From Rhizobium nepotum 39/7 (GTDB taxonomy: Bacteria; Pseudomonadota; Alphaproteobacteria; Rhizobiales; Rhizobiaceae): a DNA stretch of 64,000 nucleotides. Under the pieces are notes generated by a model. It worked only from the letters and a program-made list of their open reading frames with translations, searched no databases and had not been told where the DNA came from. This document shows, piece by piece, positions 40,420 through 49,985 of this stretch; position 1 is the first letter of the stretch, and the number at the start of each line of letters is the position of its first letter. Both the position numbers and the translations under genes were made by a program. The DNA lies in contig NZ_JWJH01000002.1 of NCBI RefSeq assembly GCF_000949865.1, positions 186,001 to 250,000 of the forward strand, written 5' to 3'.

Positions 40420-43068
40420 ATGCGAACAGACACGGGCCAGATCGTTCACCTGGCGGATTACCGCCCCACCGATTTCGTTCTGGAGCGGGTGGATCTCACC
40501 TTCGAACTCGACCCCAGAAATACCAAGGTCGAAGCCCGTCTCATCTTTCACCGCAGGGAAGGCTCGGACCAGACGGCGCCGCTCGTTCTCGATGGCGACG
40601 AATTGAAGCTTTCAGGCCTGCTGCTCGATCAGATGGAGGTTCCCGTCGCGCAATATGATGCGACGCCGGATAGCCTGACCATCCGCGACCTGCCGGCGGA
40701 GGCCCCCTTCGAGATCTGCATCACCAATTACATCAATCCGCAGGTCAACACGCAGCTGATGGGGCTTTATCGCACCAATGGCGTCTATTGCACCCAATGC
40801 GAGGCGGAAGGTTTCCGCCGCATCACCTATTTCCCGGACCGGCCGGATGTTCTGGCACCCTATACGGTGACGATCATCGCCGCCAAGGAAGGCAATCCGC
40901 TGCTGCTGTCGAACGGCAATTTCCTCGGCGGCGGCAATTACGATGAAGGCCGCCATTTCGCCGCCTGGTTCGATCCGCACCCGAAACCCAGCTATCTGTT
41001 CGCGCTCGTCGCCGGCGATCTCGGCGTGGTGGAAGACACGTTCACCACCGTCTCTGGCCGCGAAGTGGTGCTGAAGATCTATGTCGAGCACGGCAAGGAG
41101 CCGCGCGCGGCCTATGCCATGGACGCGCTGAAACGTTCGATGAAATGGGACGAGGAGCGATTCGGCCGCGAATACGACCTCGACATCTTCATGATCGTCG
41201 CCGTGTCCGATTTCAACATGGGCGCGATGGAGAACAAGGGTCTCAACGTCTTCAACGACAAATTCGTTCTGGCCGACCCGGAAACCGCATCCGACGCGGA
41301 TTACGCCAATATCGAGCGCATCATCGCGCATGAATATTTCCACAACTGGACCGGCAACCGCATCACCTGCCGCGACTGGTTCCAGCTCTGCCTCAAGGAA
41401 GGCCTGACGGTCTATCGCGACCAGGAATTTTCCGCCGATATGCGCTCGCGCCCGGTCAAGCGCATCGCCGATGTGCGTCACCTGAAATCGGAACAGTTTC
41501 CGGAGGATTCCGGCCCGCTGGCACACCCGCCGCGCCCGGATACCTACCGCGAAATCAATAATTTCTACACGACGACCGTTTATGAAAAAGGCGCCGAAGT
41601 CACCCGCATGATCGCCACGATCCTTGGGGAAGACGACTTCAAGAAGGGCATGGACCTTTATTTCGAACGTCATGACGGCGACGCGGCGACGGTCGAGGAT
41701 TTCGTCAAGAGTTTTGCCGATGCCAGCGGCCGCGACCTGTCACAGTTTTCGCTGTGGTATGTCGAGGCCGGAACGCCGCTCATCTCCGTCTCCTCCGGTT
41801 ACGATGCCGCCACTGCCACCTTCAGGCTGACGCTGGAACAGACCGTGGCACCGACGCCCGGCCAACCGTTGAAACAGCCTCGGCATATTCCCCTGTCGCT
41901 GGCGCTGATCCTCGATAACGGCCAGATCGCCGAACCGCAGGCAGTTACGGGCGGCGAATACCGCAACGGCGTGCTGCACCTGACCGAACGCAACCAGACA
42001 TTTTCCTTTACCGGCATTTCCTCGCGGCCGGTGCTGTCGATCAACCGCAGCTTCTCTGCGCCGGTCAACCTGCACTTCGAACAGGGTGCTAGCGACCTCG
42101 TGCAGATCGCCCGGCACGAGACGGATATGTTCGCCCGCTTCCAGGCGCTCACCGATCTGGCTTTGCCCACGCTGATTACCGCCACCAAGGCCGTCCAGAA
42201 CGGCAAGGAAGTGCGCATCGACGCGGACCTCATCGCGACGCTGATCGAAATCGTCGGTGACGACACGCTCGAACCGGCTTTCCGGGCGCAGGCGCTGGCG
42301 CTGCCGAGCGAAACGGATATTGCCCGGGAACTGGGCGGCGGCTACGATCCCGACGCCATTCACAAGGCGCGCAATGCCACGATCAAGGCGATTGCGACGG
42401 CTGGACTGGAAACCTTCAGACAGCTTGCGGACGACACGGCTGACGGCGAGGCCTATAGCCCGGATGCCGCCAGTGCCGGACGTCGCTCGCTGCGCAACGG
42501 TGCGCTCAACTATCTCGCCTTTGCGGAAGGAACACCGCTGCGGGCGGCAAAGGCCTATGCCGACGCCACCAACATGACCGATCTTGCGCATGCGTTAGGC
42601 GTGTTGACCCAGCGTTTCCCCGATAGCACCGAGACGAAAGAAGCGCTCGCCGCCTTCGAAACGCGCTTTGCCGACAATGCGCTGGTGCTCGACAAGTGGT
42701 TCTCGCTGCAAGCCGCCATTCCGGGTGACGGCGCACTGGACCGCATCAAGGCGCTGATGAAATCGAAACATTTCGTCGCCACCAATCCGAACCGGGTGCG
42801 TTCTCTGGTGGGCACGCTCGCCTTCTCCAACCCCACCGGTTTCCACCGTGCCGACGGGGAGGCCTATCGGTTCCTTGCGGAGCAGATCGTCGCCATCGAC
42901 AAGCGCAATCCGCAGCTTGCCGCCCGCATTCTTACCTCCATGCGCTCCTGGCGGTCGCTGGAGGCAAGCCGCGCTGAACATGCCAAGGCCGCACTTTCGA
43001 CGATCGCCGACGCAAAAGGCCTTTCAACGGATGTCAGCGACATTGTCGGGCGCATCCTGAAGGGCTGA
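40420..43068 (+). CDS. pepN: aminopeptidase N
   Basis: 882 residues, standard for gammaproteobacterial-type PepN (M1 family). FNMGAMENKGLNVFNDKFVL includes the exopeptidase GAMEN motif, IIAHEYFHNWTGNRITCRDW the HExxH zinc site, and the second Glu follows in LKEGLTVYRDQEFSADM. The C-terminal helical domain is long and Ala-rich. It removes N-terminal residues from peptides in the cytoplasm in protein turnover. Start at 40420 has AGGAATAGTC before it. Next to the PleC-like kinase and glnE as in related Rhizobiaceae. Confidence 0.97.
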   Translation: MRTDTGQIVHLADYRPTDFVLERVDLTFELDPRNTKVEARLIFHRREGSDQTAPLVLDGDELKLSGLLLDQMEVPVAQYDATPDSLTIRDLPAEAPFEICITNYINPQVNTQLMGLYRTNGVYCTQCEAEGFRRITYFPDRPDVLAPYTVTIIAAKEGNPLLLSNGNFLGGGNYDEGRHFAAWFDPHPKPSYLFALVAGDLGVVEDTFTTVSGREVVLKIYVEHGKEPRAAYAMDALKRSMKWDEERFGREYDLDIFMIVAVSDFNMGAMENKGLNVFNDKFVLADPETASDADYANIERIIAHEYFHNWTGNRITCRDWFQLCLKEGLTVYRDQEFSADMRSRPVKRIADVRHLKSEQFPEDSGPLAHPPRPDTYREINNFYTTTVYEKGAEVTRMIATILGEDDFKKGMDLYFERHDGDAATVEDFVKSFADASGRDLSQFSLWYVEAGTPLISVSSGYDAATATFRLTLEQTVAPTPGQPLKQPRHIPLSLALILDNGQIAEPQAVTGGEYRNGVLHLTERNQTFSFTGISSRPVLSINRSFSAPVNLHFEQGASDLVQIARHETDMFARFQALTDLALPTLITATKAVQNGKEVRIDADLIATLIEIVGDDTLEPAFRAQALALPSETDIARELGGGYDPDAIHKARNATIKAIATAGLETFRQLADDTADGEAYSPDAASAGRRSLRNGALNYLAFAEGTPLRAAKAYADATNMTDLAHALGVLTQRFPDSTETKEALAAFETRFADNALVLDKWFSLQAAIPGDGALDRIKALMKSKHFVATNPNRVRSLVGTLAFSNPTGFHRADGEAYRFLAEQIVAIDKRNPQLAARILTSMRSWRSLEASRAEHAKAALSTIADAKGLSTDVSDIVGRILKG

Positions 43069-43253
43069 TTTCCTTCACTTTTCCGGCAGTTCGAAACGGA
43101 CTGTCGGACCTGTCCCGAAAAAATACGGAGTCGGTTCAAGGGGTTAAAATTCTTTTAACTATTGCCTCTGGACACGGCGAATCGCATTTGATTCACTACG
43201 TATATTCGAGCGGCGGCGCTTCGAATCACTGGGGATATCACGAAGGCGGGACA

Positions 43254-45590
43254 ATGACGAACGTGCGGCGGGCGACTGCGGGCGATGAGCGGCCGTATGC
43301 CAAATTTTCTGATCTTGCGGCCTGGGGCGAAAGGCTCTCCAGCGACCTGATGGGTTTGATGAATGGCTCCGACCGCCCGATGCCGCAGGTCGAGACCCTG
43401 CTGAAACGCCTGATCCCCATTCTCATCCTCGCCTTCCTCGTCGTCATTGCGGCTTCGCGCATGTTGGGCATCGTTGCCGAATACAGCCGCATGGAAGAGG
43501 CCGCCCGCCACTCCACGGCGCTGACGGCGTTGACGGCCAAGGCAGCCCTTATCAACAACGGTATTGTCTTTGCCTCGCAAGAGCGCACCCGTGCCGAGGC
43601 GAGCCTTGCCGCAGCGCTGCCTTCCGGAAGTCTTGCCGATGGCACGATGGTACTTCTGTCGGGCAGCAACGGCCGGATTTTCGCCGGTACCGGCAAGGAC
43701 GCCACGCTCTATATCGGCACGTCGTTGCCCGCCTTGCTGCCTGAAATCGCCATCGTACAGCGATTTCCGGGCGCACCCGGCACCATCGAGACCAATATCG
43801 AAGGCGAGCCGCATTATGCGACGATGATCCCCTTCGGCGACGATGGCGGCATGGTGATCGCGTGGCGCTCGCTTCAACCGATCCGCTCGTTCTGGCGCAG
43901 CGAAATCGCCATGAATGTTACACTCTTCGCCGGCATATCCTCGATCCTTCTCGTCGTGCTCTACGCCTATTACATGCAGGTCAAACGCGCCCGCGACGCC
44001 GACGACATCTTCGCCGAATCCAACCTGCGGGTGGAGACGGCCCTGTCGCGCGGCCGCTGCGGCCTCTGGGACTTCGATCTTTCGACACGGCGCATGTTCT
44101 GGTCCGGCTCGCTTTACGAAATCCTCGGCAGGCCGCCGAAAGCAGCGCCGCTGTCCTTTTCCGATGCCGCGCGGATGATGCATTCCGAAGACGGTAATCT
44201 CTACGAGCTTGCCCGCGCTGTCGGCTGCGGCGATCTACGCCAGATCGACCAGATCTTCCGCATGCGCCATGCCAAGGGCCACTATGTCTGGCTGCGCGCC
44301 CGCGCCCAGGTCATCCGCACCAATAATGGCCCGCGCGTCATCGGCATCGCCATGGATGTTACGGAACAGCATCGCCTCGCACAACGTTATGCCGAGGCCG
44401 ACCAGCGCCTGGCTGACGCCATCGAATCCACCTCGGAAGCCTTCGTGCTGTGGGACAAGAACGACCGTCTCGTAATGTGCAACACCCATTACCAGAAGGC
44501 TTACGGTCTTCCGGACAGCGTGCTGGTGGCAGGTACGGAGAAAAGCACCGTGCATGCGGCGGCCGCACGCCCGGTGGTGGAGCGGCGCGTTGCGGACCCC
44601 GACCAATCAGGCCTTTCGCGCACCACGGAAGTGCAGCTCGCCGACGATCGCTGGCTGCAGATCAATGAGCGCCGCACCCGTGACGGCGGCCTCGTTTCCG
44701 TCGGCACCGACATCACGCTTCTGAAGCGCCATCAGGAGCGCCTACGCGATTCCGAACGCCGGCTGATGGCCACCATCGGCGATCTTTCCGCCTCGCAGCA
44801 CAAGCTGGAACGGCAGAAGACCGAGCTTTCCGACGCCAACGCCAACTATCTCGCCGAGAAAGAGCGCGCCCAGGCCGCCAACCTCGCAAAATCCGAATTC
44901 CTCGCCAATATGAGCCATGAGCTGCGCACGCCGCTCAACGCCATTCTCGGCTTTTCCGAAATCTTGCAAAACGAGATGTTCGGGCCGGTCGGTTCGCCGA
45001 AATATTCCGAATATGCCCGCGATATCCACGACAGCGGCAAGCACCTCTTAAACGTCATCAACGACATTCTCGACATGTCGAAGATTGAGGCGGGCCATAT
45101 GCGCATCAATCGCGAGACGATCGATCTGGCGCCGCTCATCGAGGAAACCCTGCGACTGACCGCCATTCAGGCCGAGCAGAAGAACATCACCGTGCAGCAG
45201 AAGGTCTGCGCCGGGCTGACGATGCAGGGCGACCGCCGCGCCATGAAGCAGATCATGCTCAACCTGCTCTCCAATGCCGTGAAATTCACCGGCGATGGCG
45301 GCCGCATCGCGCTGCGCACCCATGTGCACGAGGCCGCCATGATCCTCACTATCGCCGATACCGGCATCGGCATACCCGCCCAGGCGCTCGACAAGATCGG
45401 CCAGCCTTTCGAGCAGGTGCAGAGCCAATACGCCAAAAGCCAGGGCGGCTCCGGCCTCGGCCTTGCCATCTCCCGCTCGCTCGTCAGGCTGCATGGCGGC
45501 ACGATGAAAATCCGCTCCTGCGAAGGCCGGGGAACAGTGGTGACGATCATCATCCCACATGTGGCGGGGCATTGCGGCACAGTGCATTGA
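43254..45590 (+). CDS. pleC: PleC-like sensor histidine kinase
   Basis: 778 residues from the ATG at 43254 (AAGGCGGGACA upstream; the frame begins at 43188). Membrane helix near residue 55, then a periplasmic part, a second helix near 220-240, two PAS segments (ETALSRGRCGLWDFDLSTRR; SEAFVLWDKNDRLVMCNTHY), a coiled coil, and the kinase: NMSHELRTPLNAILGFSEIL with the phospho-His, NLLSNAVKFTGDGGRIALR, ADTGIGIPAQALDKIG, GGSGLGLAISRSLVRLHGG. The dimerisation helix resembles DivJ/PleC/PdhS kinases that act on DivK in cell-cycle control. The name PleC rests on domain order and position next to pepN and glnE and is not certain. Confidence 0.72.
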   Translation: MTNVRRATAGDERPYAKFSDLAAWGERLSSDLMGLMNGSDRPMPQVETLLKRLIPILILAFLVVIAASRMLGIVAEYSRMEEAARHSTALTALTAKAALINNGIVFASQERTRAEASLAAALPSGSLADGTMVLLSGSNGRIFAGTGKDATLYIGTSLPALLPEIAIVQRFPGAPGTIETNIEGEPHYATMIPFGDDGGMVIAWRSLQPIRSFWRSEIAMNVTLFAGISSILLVVLYAYYMQVKRARDADDIFAESNLRVETALSRGRCGLWDFDLSTRRMFWSGSLYEILGRPPKAAPLSFSDAARMMHSEDGNLYELARAVGCGDLRQIDQIFRMRHAKGHYVWLRARAQVIRTNNGPRVIGIAMDVTEQHRLAQRYAEADQRLADAIESTSEAFVLWDKNDRLVMCNTHYQKAYGLPDSVLVAGTEKSTVHAAAARPVVERRVADPDQSGLSRTTEVQLADDRWLQINERRTRDGGLVSVGTDITLLKRHQERLRDSERRLMATIGDLSASQHKLERQKTELSDANANYLAEKERAQAANLAKSEFLANMSHELRTPLNAILGFSEILQNEMFGPVGSPKYSEYARDIHDSGKHLLNVINDILDMSKIEAGHMRINRETIDLAPLIEETLRLTAIQAEQKNITVQQKVCAGLTMQGDRRAMKQIMLNLLSNAVKFTGDGGRIALRTHVHEAAMILTIADTGIGIPAQALDKIGQPFEQVQSQYAKSQGGSGLGLAISRSLVRLHGGTMKIRSCEGRGTVVTIIIPHVAGHCGTVH

Positions 45591-45632
45591 GTGGGTGTGG
45601 GGTCGCGCTAAAGCAACGGCGGCGCGCAGCAC

Positions 45633-45783
45633 CCCCCTCTGCCCTGCCGGGCATCTCCCCCTCAAGGGGGGAGATCGGCTAGGAGCTAACACTCGCTCAT
45701 TCGCAACATTAGAGGTGGCCTAAAAGGTGCCGCATATCGATCTCCCCCTTGAGGGGGAGATGCCCGGCAGGGCAGAGGGGGTA
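45633..45783. repeat. long inverted repeat between convergent genes, family C
   Basis: The sequence at 45633-45677 (CCCCCTCTGCCCTGCCGGGC ... GGGGAGATCG) returns inverted at 45738-45783 (CGATCTCCCCCTTGAGGGGG ... GCCCGGCAGGGCAGAGG). The two arms of about 45 bases are about 62 bases apart and each also forms a CTCCCCCT-AGGGGGAG hairpin. It lies between the ends of the kinase gene and glnE and can terminate transcription from both sides. Confidence 0.8.
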
Positions 45784-45798
45784 TCGCACCCACCCACA

Positions 45799-48768
45799 TC
45801 ACCCGCCATTCTTCACCGTCGCCACAAAAGCCTTCCGCACCGTCTTCGCCAACCGCTTCACCTCGCCCTCCAGCGTGGAAATATCCGGGCAGTCTCCAGC
45901 CCGGCAGACGAGATCGATGAGGCCGGCCGGAGCTTCCTTCGGGTTGAAGGCGCCGTCGATGCACAGCCGCACGATCTGGGAAATCTCGGTATAGAGCGCC
46001 ATTGCCGCCATGCAGTCGTCGAAGGATTGCTGCTCCATCACCGGCGCGGCCAGCACCTGCAACGCCTCTGCCGTATTGCGCCCGGGTTCGTGCGGGGCGA
46101 GACCCTTCACCGGGCCGACGAGCGCCAGATATTGGGCGATGAATTCCAGATCGACCAGACCGCCATTGATGAGCTTGAAGTCCCAGATGTTTTCCGGCGG
46201 CTTTTCCTGTTCGATGAGGCTGCGCATTTCCAGCACGTCGGCGGAGACTTTCGCCACCTCCCGTTTCCGGGAAAGCACCGAGGCAACGATGTGGCGCGCA
46301 TCTTCGATAAGCGAAACATCGCCGCAGATCAGGCGGGCGCGCGAAAGCGCCATATGTTCCCAGGTCCAGGCTTCCTCGCGCTGGTATTTCTCAAAGGCGG
46401 AAATGCGTGTCGCCACCGGCCCCTTGTTGCCGGAGGGGCGAAGCCGCATGTCCACCTCGTAAAGCACGCCCTCGGCCGTTGGCGCCGACAGCGCCGCGAT
46501 CAGCCTTTGGGTGACGCGGGTGAAATAACGCACCACGTCAAGCGGCTTTGCGCCGGTGGATTCATGGGCGGCATCGTCATAATCATAGAGGAGGATGAGG
46601 TCGACATCCGAACCGGCCGTCAATTCGAAGGAGCCGAGCTTGCCCATGCCCATGACGGCCACGCGCCCGCCGGGATAAGGCCCATGCGCCGCCTCCATCT
46701 CCGAAAGAACCGCATTCAGGGCCGCCTCGATCACCAGATCGGCGAGATGGGTGAAGGCGCGGGCGGCGATCTCACCACGGATAGCACCGGTCAGAAGCCG
46801 AACGCCGATCAGGAAACGCTGCTCGGCCGCGAAGATGCGCAACCGGTCGAGAATATCCTCGTAGTGGCGGGCATTGGAGAGAAAACTCGCCATCCGGCTA
46901 CCGAGATAATCGCGCGTCGGCACATCGCTCATCAGCGCCGGGTCGAGCATGCCGTCGAAGACATGCGGACGCGCGGCGATGATCTCGGCAAGGCGCGGCG
47001 CCGACGACATGATCGTCACCAACAGTGACAGCAGCGCCTGATTATTGCCGAGCAGCGAGAAAAGCTGAATGCCCGCCGGCAGGCCGGAGAGGAAATTGTC
47101 GAAGCGCAGCAGGGCTTCGTCCGCCCGCTTGCTTTCGCCGAAGGCTCTGAGCAGATCCGGCGTCAACTCCGTCAGCCGCTCGCGCGCCTCGACCGATTGC
47201 GTTGCCCGGTAGCGGCCATTATGCCAGGTGCGGATGACGCGGGAAATATCCTCCGGGCGTTCGAAACCCAATGCCGCGAGCGTCTTTAACGTATCTGGAT
47301 CGTCTTTCTGCCCGGTGAAGACCAGATTTCCTGCCTCACCGGAGAGCTTCGTTTCCTGCTCGAACAGCGCCGAGTAACGGCGTTCCACCAGCCGCAGCAC
47401 CTCTTCCAGTCTTTCGGAAAACGCCTTCGTATCGGCAAAACCGAGCATGAAGGCGATGCGCTTCAATTCCGTCTCGGTGTCGGGCAGCACATGGGTCTGC
47501 TCGTCGCGCACCATCTGGATACGGTGCTCCACCTCGCGAAGGAACCAATAGGCCTCCGTCAGGCTGTCACGCGTCTCGGCGTCGATCCATTGCGCCTCGG
47601 TCAGCGCCGCAAGCGCATTTTCCGTTGCCCGCACCCGCAGCGCCGGCATACGCCCGCCGGCGATAAGCTGCTGCGTCTGCGCAAAGAACTCGATCTCGCG
47701 GATGCCGCCGCGCCCGAGCTTGACGTTGTGGCCCTTCACCGCAATCGCGCCATGGCCCTTATGCGCGTGAATCTGCCGTTTGATGGAATGGATATCGGCA
47801 ATCGCCGCATAATCGAGATATTTGCGGAAGATGAAGGGCGTCAGTTCGCGCAGGAAATTTTCGCCTGCCGCAAGATCGCCCGCCACCGGCCGCGCCTTGA
47901 TATAGGCGGCGCGTTCCCAGTTCTGACCTCTGCCCTCGTAATAAAGCAGCGCCGCTTCCACGGGGATAGCGAGCGGCGTCGAGCCGGGGTCTGGCCGGAG
48001 CCTGAGATCAGTGCGGAAGACGTAACCATCGGCCGTGCGCTCCTGCATGATGCGCACGAGGCGGCGCATCATGCGGCCGAAATTCTCCGTCGCATCATAG
48101 GGATCGTCGATGATGCCCGCCGACGGCTCGAAGAACACCACCGCGTCGATATCGGAGGAATAGTTGAGTTCGCGTGCTCCGAGCTTGCCCATGCCGAGCA
48201 CGATCAGTCCCGAGCCTTCACTTGGCGCGGCGAAGTTCTTCAGTTTGAGCTTGCCGCTTTCATGGGCGACGAGCAGCAGATGATCGATGGCGGCGGAAAG
48301 CGATGCATCCGCCATGTCGCTCAGCCAGCGCGTCGTATCGCGGGCGGTGAAGATGCGCGCCAGATCGGCGAGTGCTGCGACGAAGGAAAGCCGCCGTTTG
48401 GCTATTCTCAAACGCGACATCACCTCGTTTTCGACGGGCACGCCACCCTCTTGCCCGGGCTTCCAGCAATCGCGGGCCTGACGGACAAGATCGGTCAGCA
48501 GCGGCTCCAGCGGTTTGGAAATCGCCAGTGTCAGCAGCCCTTCATCGGCCGCAGCCATGTCGCGCAGATAGGGCGACAGCGTGAAAGCCGCGGCAATGAA
48601 TTCCTTCAGCGGGCTTTCACCGGCAAGCAGCGCGGCCACCGCCGGCTCATTCTTGCCGATGTCTTTCAGCGTCGAAAGAACCGATTTCAGTTCCGTCTGC
48701 GTATAGGGGCGGATCACGCCCGGCAGAACCTCGCTCAGCCGCCTTTGCGCGGTTTGGGGTTGCGTCAC
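45799..48768 (-). CDS. glnE: bifunctional glutamine synthetase adenylyltransferase/deadenylase
   Basis: 989 residues from a GTG at 48768 (GGGAGAGAGACA upstream); the frame open to 49014 adds 82 residues without conservation. Two nucleotidyltransferase halves are present: the N-terminal one has LIVLGMGKLGARELNYSSDI DAVVFF and the C-terminal one VAVMGMGKLGSFELTAGSDV DLILLYDYD, each with the GSDVDL-type metal Asp pair. Between and after them are helical regulatory domains that bind PII. It adds or removes AMP on glutamine synthetase in answer to nitrogen status. Convergent with the PleC-like kinase. Confidence 0.97.
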   Translation of the reverse strand: MTQPQTAQRRLSEVLPGVIRPYTQTELKSVLSTLKDIGKNEPAVAALLAGESPLKEFIAAAFTLSPYLRDMAAADEGLLTLAISKPLEPLLTDLVRQARDCWKPGQEGGVPVENEVMSRLRIAKRRLSFVAALADLARIFTARDTTRWLSDMADASLSAAIDHLLLVAHESGKLKLKNFAAPSEGSGLIVLGMGKLGARELNYSSDIDAVVFFEPSAGIIDDPYDATENFGRMMRRLVRIMQERTADGYVFRTDLRLRPDPGSTPLAIPVEAALLYYEGRGQNWERAAYIKARPVAGDLAAGENFLRELTPFIFRKYLDYAAIADIHSIKRQIHAHKGHGAIAVKGHNVKLGRGGIREIEFFAQTQQLIAGGRMPALRVRATENALAALTEAQWIDAETRDSLTEAYWFLREVEHRIQMVRDEQTHVLPDTETELKRIAFMLGFADTKAFSERLEEVLRLVERRYSALFEQETKLSGEAGNLVFTGQKDDPDTLKTLAALGFERPEDISRVIRTWHNGRYRATQSVEARERLTELTPDLLRAFGESKRADEALLRFDNFLSGLPAGIQLFSLLGNNQALLSLLVTIMSSAPRLAEIIAARPHVFDGMLDPALMSDVPTRDYLGSRMASFLSNARHYEDILDRLRIFAAEQRFLIGVRLLTGAIRGEIAARAFTHLADLVIEAALNAVLSEMEAAHGPYPGGRVAVMGMGKLGSFELTAGSDVDLILLYDYDDAAHESTGAKPLDVVRYFTRVTQRLIAALSAPTAEGVLYEVDMRLRPSGNKGPVATRISAFEKYQREEAWTWEHMALSRARLICGDVSLIEDARHIVASVLSRKREVAKVSADVLEMRSLIEQEKPPENIWDFKLINGGLVDLEFIAQYLALVGPVKGLAPHEPGRNTAEALQVLAAPVMEQQSFDDCMAAMALYTEISQIVRLCIDGAFNPKEAPAGLIDLVCRAGDCPDISTLEGEVKRLAKTVRKAFVATVKNGG

Positions 48769-49108
48769 TGTCTCTCTCCCTCTCCCGACTGTCCCGTCCG
48801 CCCTTCGACCGTGCCTCGCTTTCGGGACGCACCGCCTCCGAAAACCGTCCTGCCGCCGCACGTCGTCGAAGCCTCCGGGCGCATACACTCCCGCGTTGTA
48901 ACAAATGCGGGGCGCTTTGCGATCAGGAAAACCGCTTATGCCGATGTTTTCCAGATCCAGCACTCGGGCTTTCGTTTCGCACGATGAGGACCGCACCGCG
49001 TAATGTCGCTGCAATTATGCCCGCGTAGCGTCCTCCTCAACGAAACCCGACTCCAGGTTTTCCGGCGCTTCAAGCCCAGCCCGGAAATTCATCAAGGCTG
49101 CAACGGAT
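48769..49108. other. divergent region between glnE and the MipA gene
   Basis: 340 bases. It must hold the promoters of both genes. The frames that cross it (for example the glnE extension) have no conserved residues. No palindrome or repeat found. Confidence 0.4.
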
Positions 49109-49972
49109 ATGATCATGAAACAGATTTTTACGGCAAAATGGCACAAAAACCTGCGCGCGCTGGCATTGTGCCTGACAGCGTTGCCGATGGCGCAGGCCGT
49201 CTGCACGCCCGTTTTTGCGGCCGATATCGGCAAATCGGACAGGTCGGCCGATCCGCAGGGCAATTTCGACGACGCCCGCTACAGCAGTTCCAGCGAATGG
49301 AAAATCACGCTCGGCGTGGGTGCGGTCTATGCGCCCAAATACGAGGGTTCAGACAAATTCGAGGCCGGCCCCTTCCCGCTGGTTTCCGTCGAGTACGGCG
49401 ATACGCTGAGCATCGATTTCAGCGGCGCCACCGTCAACCTCTTCAACCAGAACGGCTTCAGACTGGGCGTCAAGGGCGGCTGGGAAGAGGGGCGCAAGGA
49501 AAAGGACGACAAGAAAAATCTTCGTGGGATGGGCGACATCAAGGCGGGCGGCGTGGTCGGCGGCGTCGTCGCCTATGGCGTCGACCCCTTCGAAATCTAT
49601 GCCAAGGTGGACAAGACTATCGGCGGCAGCGAAAGTCTGACCGCCACTGTCGGCGCAAGCGTCTCCCAGAAATACGAGCAATTCATCTTCGGCGCTGATC
49701 TGTCCGCCACCTGGGCGGACGACAACCATATGAAATCCTATTTCGGCGTAACCTCTGCCCAGTCCGCCCGTTCGGGCCTGCGCCGATACGACGCGAAGTC
49801 GGGCTTCAAGCGCATCGACGCCAGTGCCTCCGTCTCCTACCTGATGACGGAAAACTGGACGTTGACGGGTGCCGGCGGCGTCGGCTTCCTGATCGGCGAC
49901 GCCAAGGAAAGCCCCCTCTCGAAGAAGGACATTCAACCCTTCGCGATGCTTGGTGTGTCCTATACGTTCTGA
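49109..49972 (+). CDS. MipA/OmpV family outer-membrane protein
   Basis: 287 residues; a start at 49115 is equally possible. Signal peptide ending PVFAADIG. Then WKITLGVGAVYAPKYEGSDK FEAGPFPLVSVEYGDTLSID, the MipA/OmpV pattern with the YEGSD motif, alternating strands, and a terminal ISYTF-type end (LGVSYTF) with C-terminal Phe for outer-membrane insertion. Forms a 12-strand barrel; MipA bridges transglycosylase and PBP1b in E. coli, but the role differs among species. Located next to a two-component pair facing it. Confidence 0.88.
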   Translation: MIMKQIFTAKWHKNLRALALCLTALPMAQAVCTPVFAADIGKSDRSADPQGNFDDARYSSSSEWKITLGVGAVYAPKYEGSDKFEAGPFPLVSVEYGDTLSIDFSGATVNLFNQNGFRLGVKGGWEEGRKEKDDKKNLRGMGDIKAGGVVGGVVAYGVDPFEIYAKVDKTIGGSESLTATVGASVSQKYEQFIFGADLSATWADDNHMKSYFGVTSAQSARSGLRRYDAKSGFKRIDASASVSYLMTENWTLTGAGGVGFLIGDAKESPLSKKDIQPFAMLGVSYTF

Positions 49973-49985
49973 GCCGGATCAGGCC

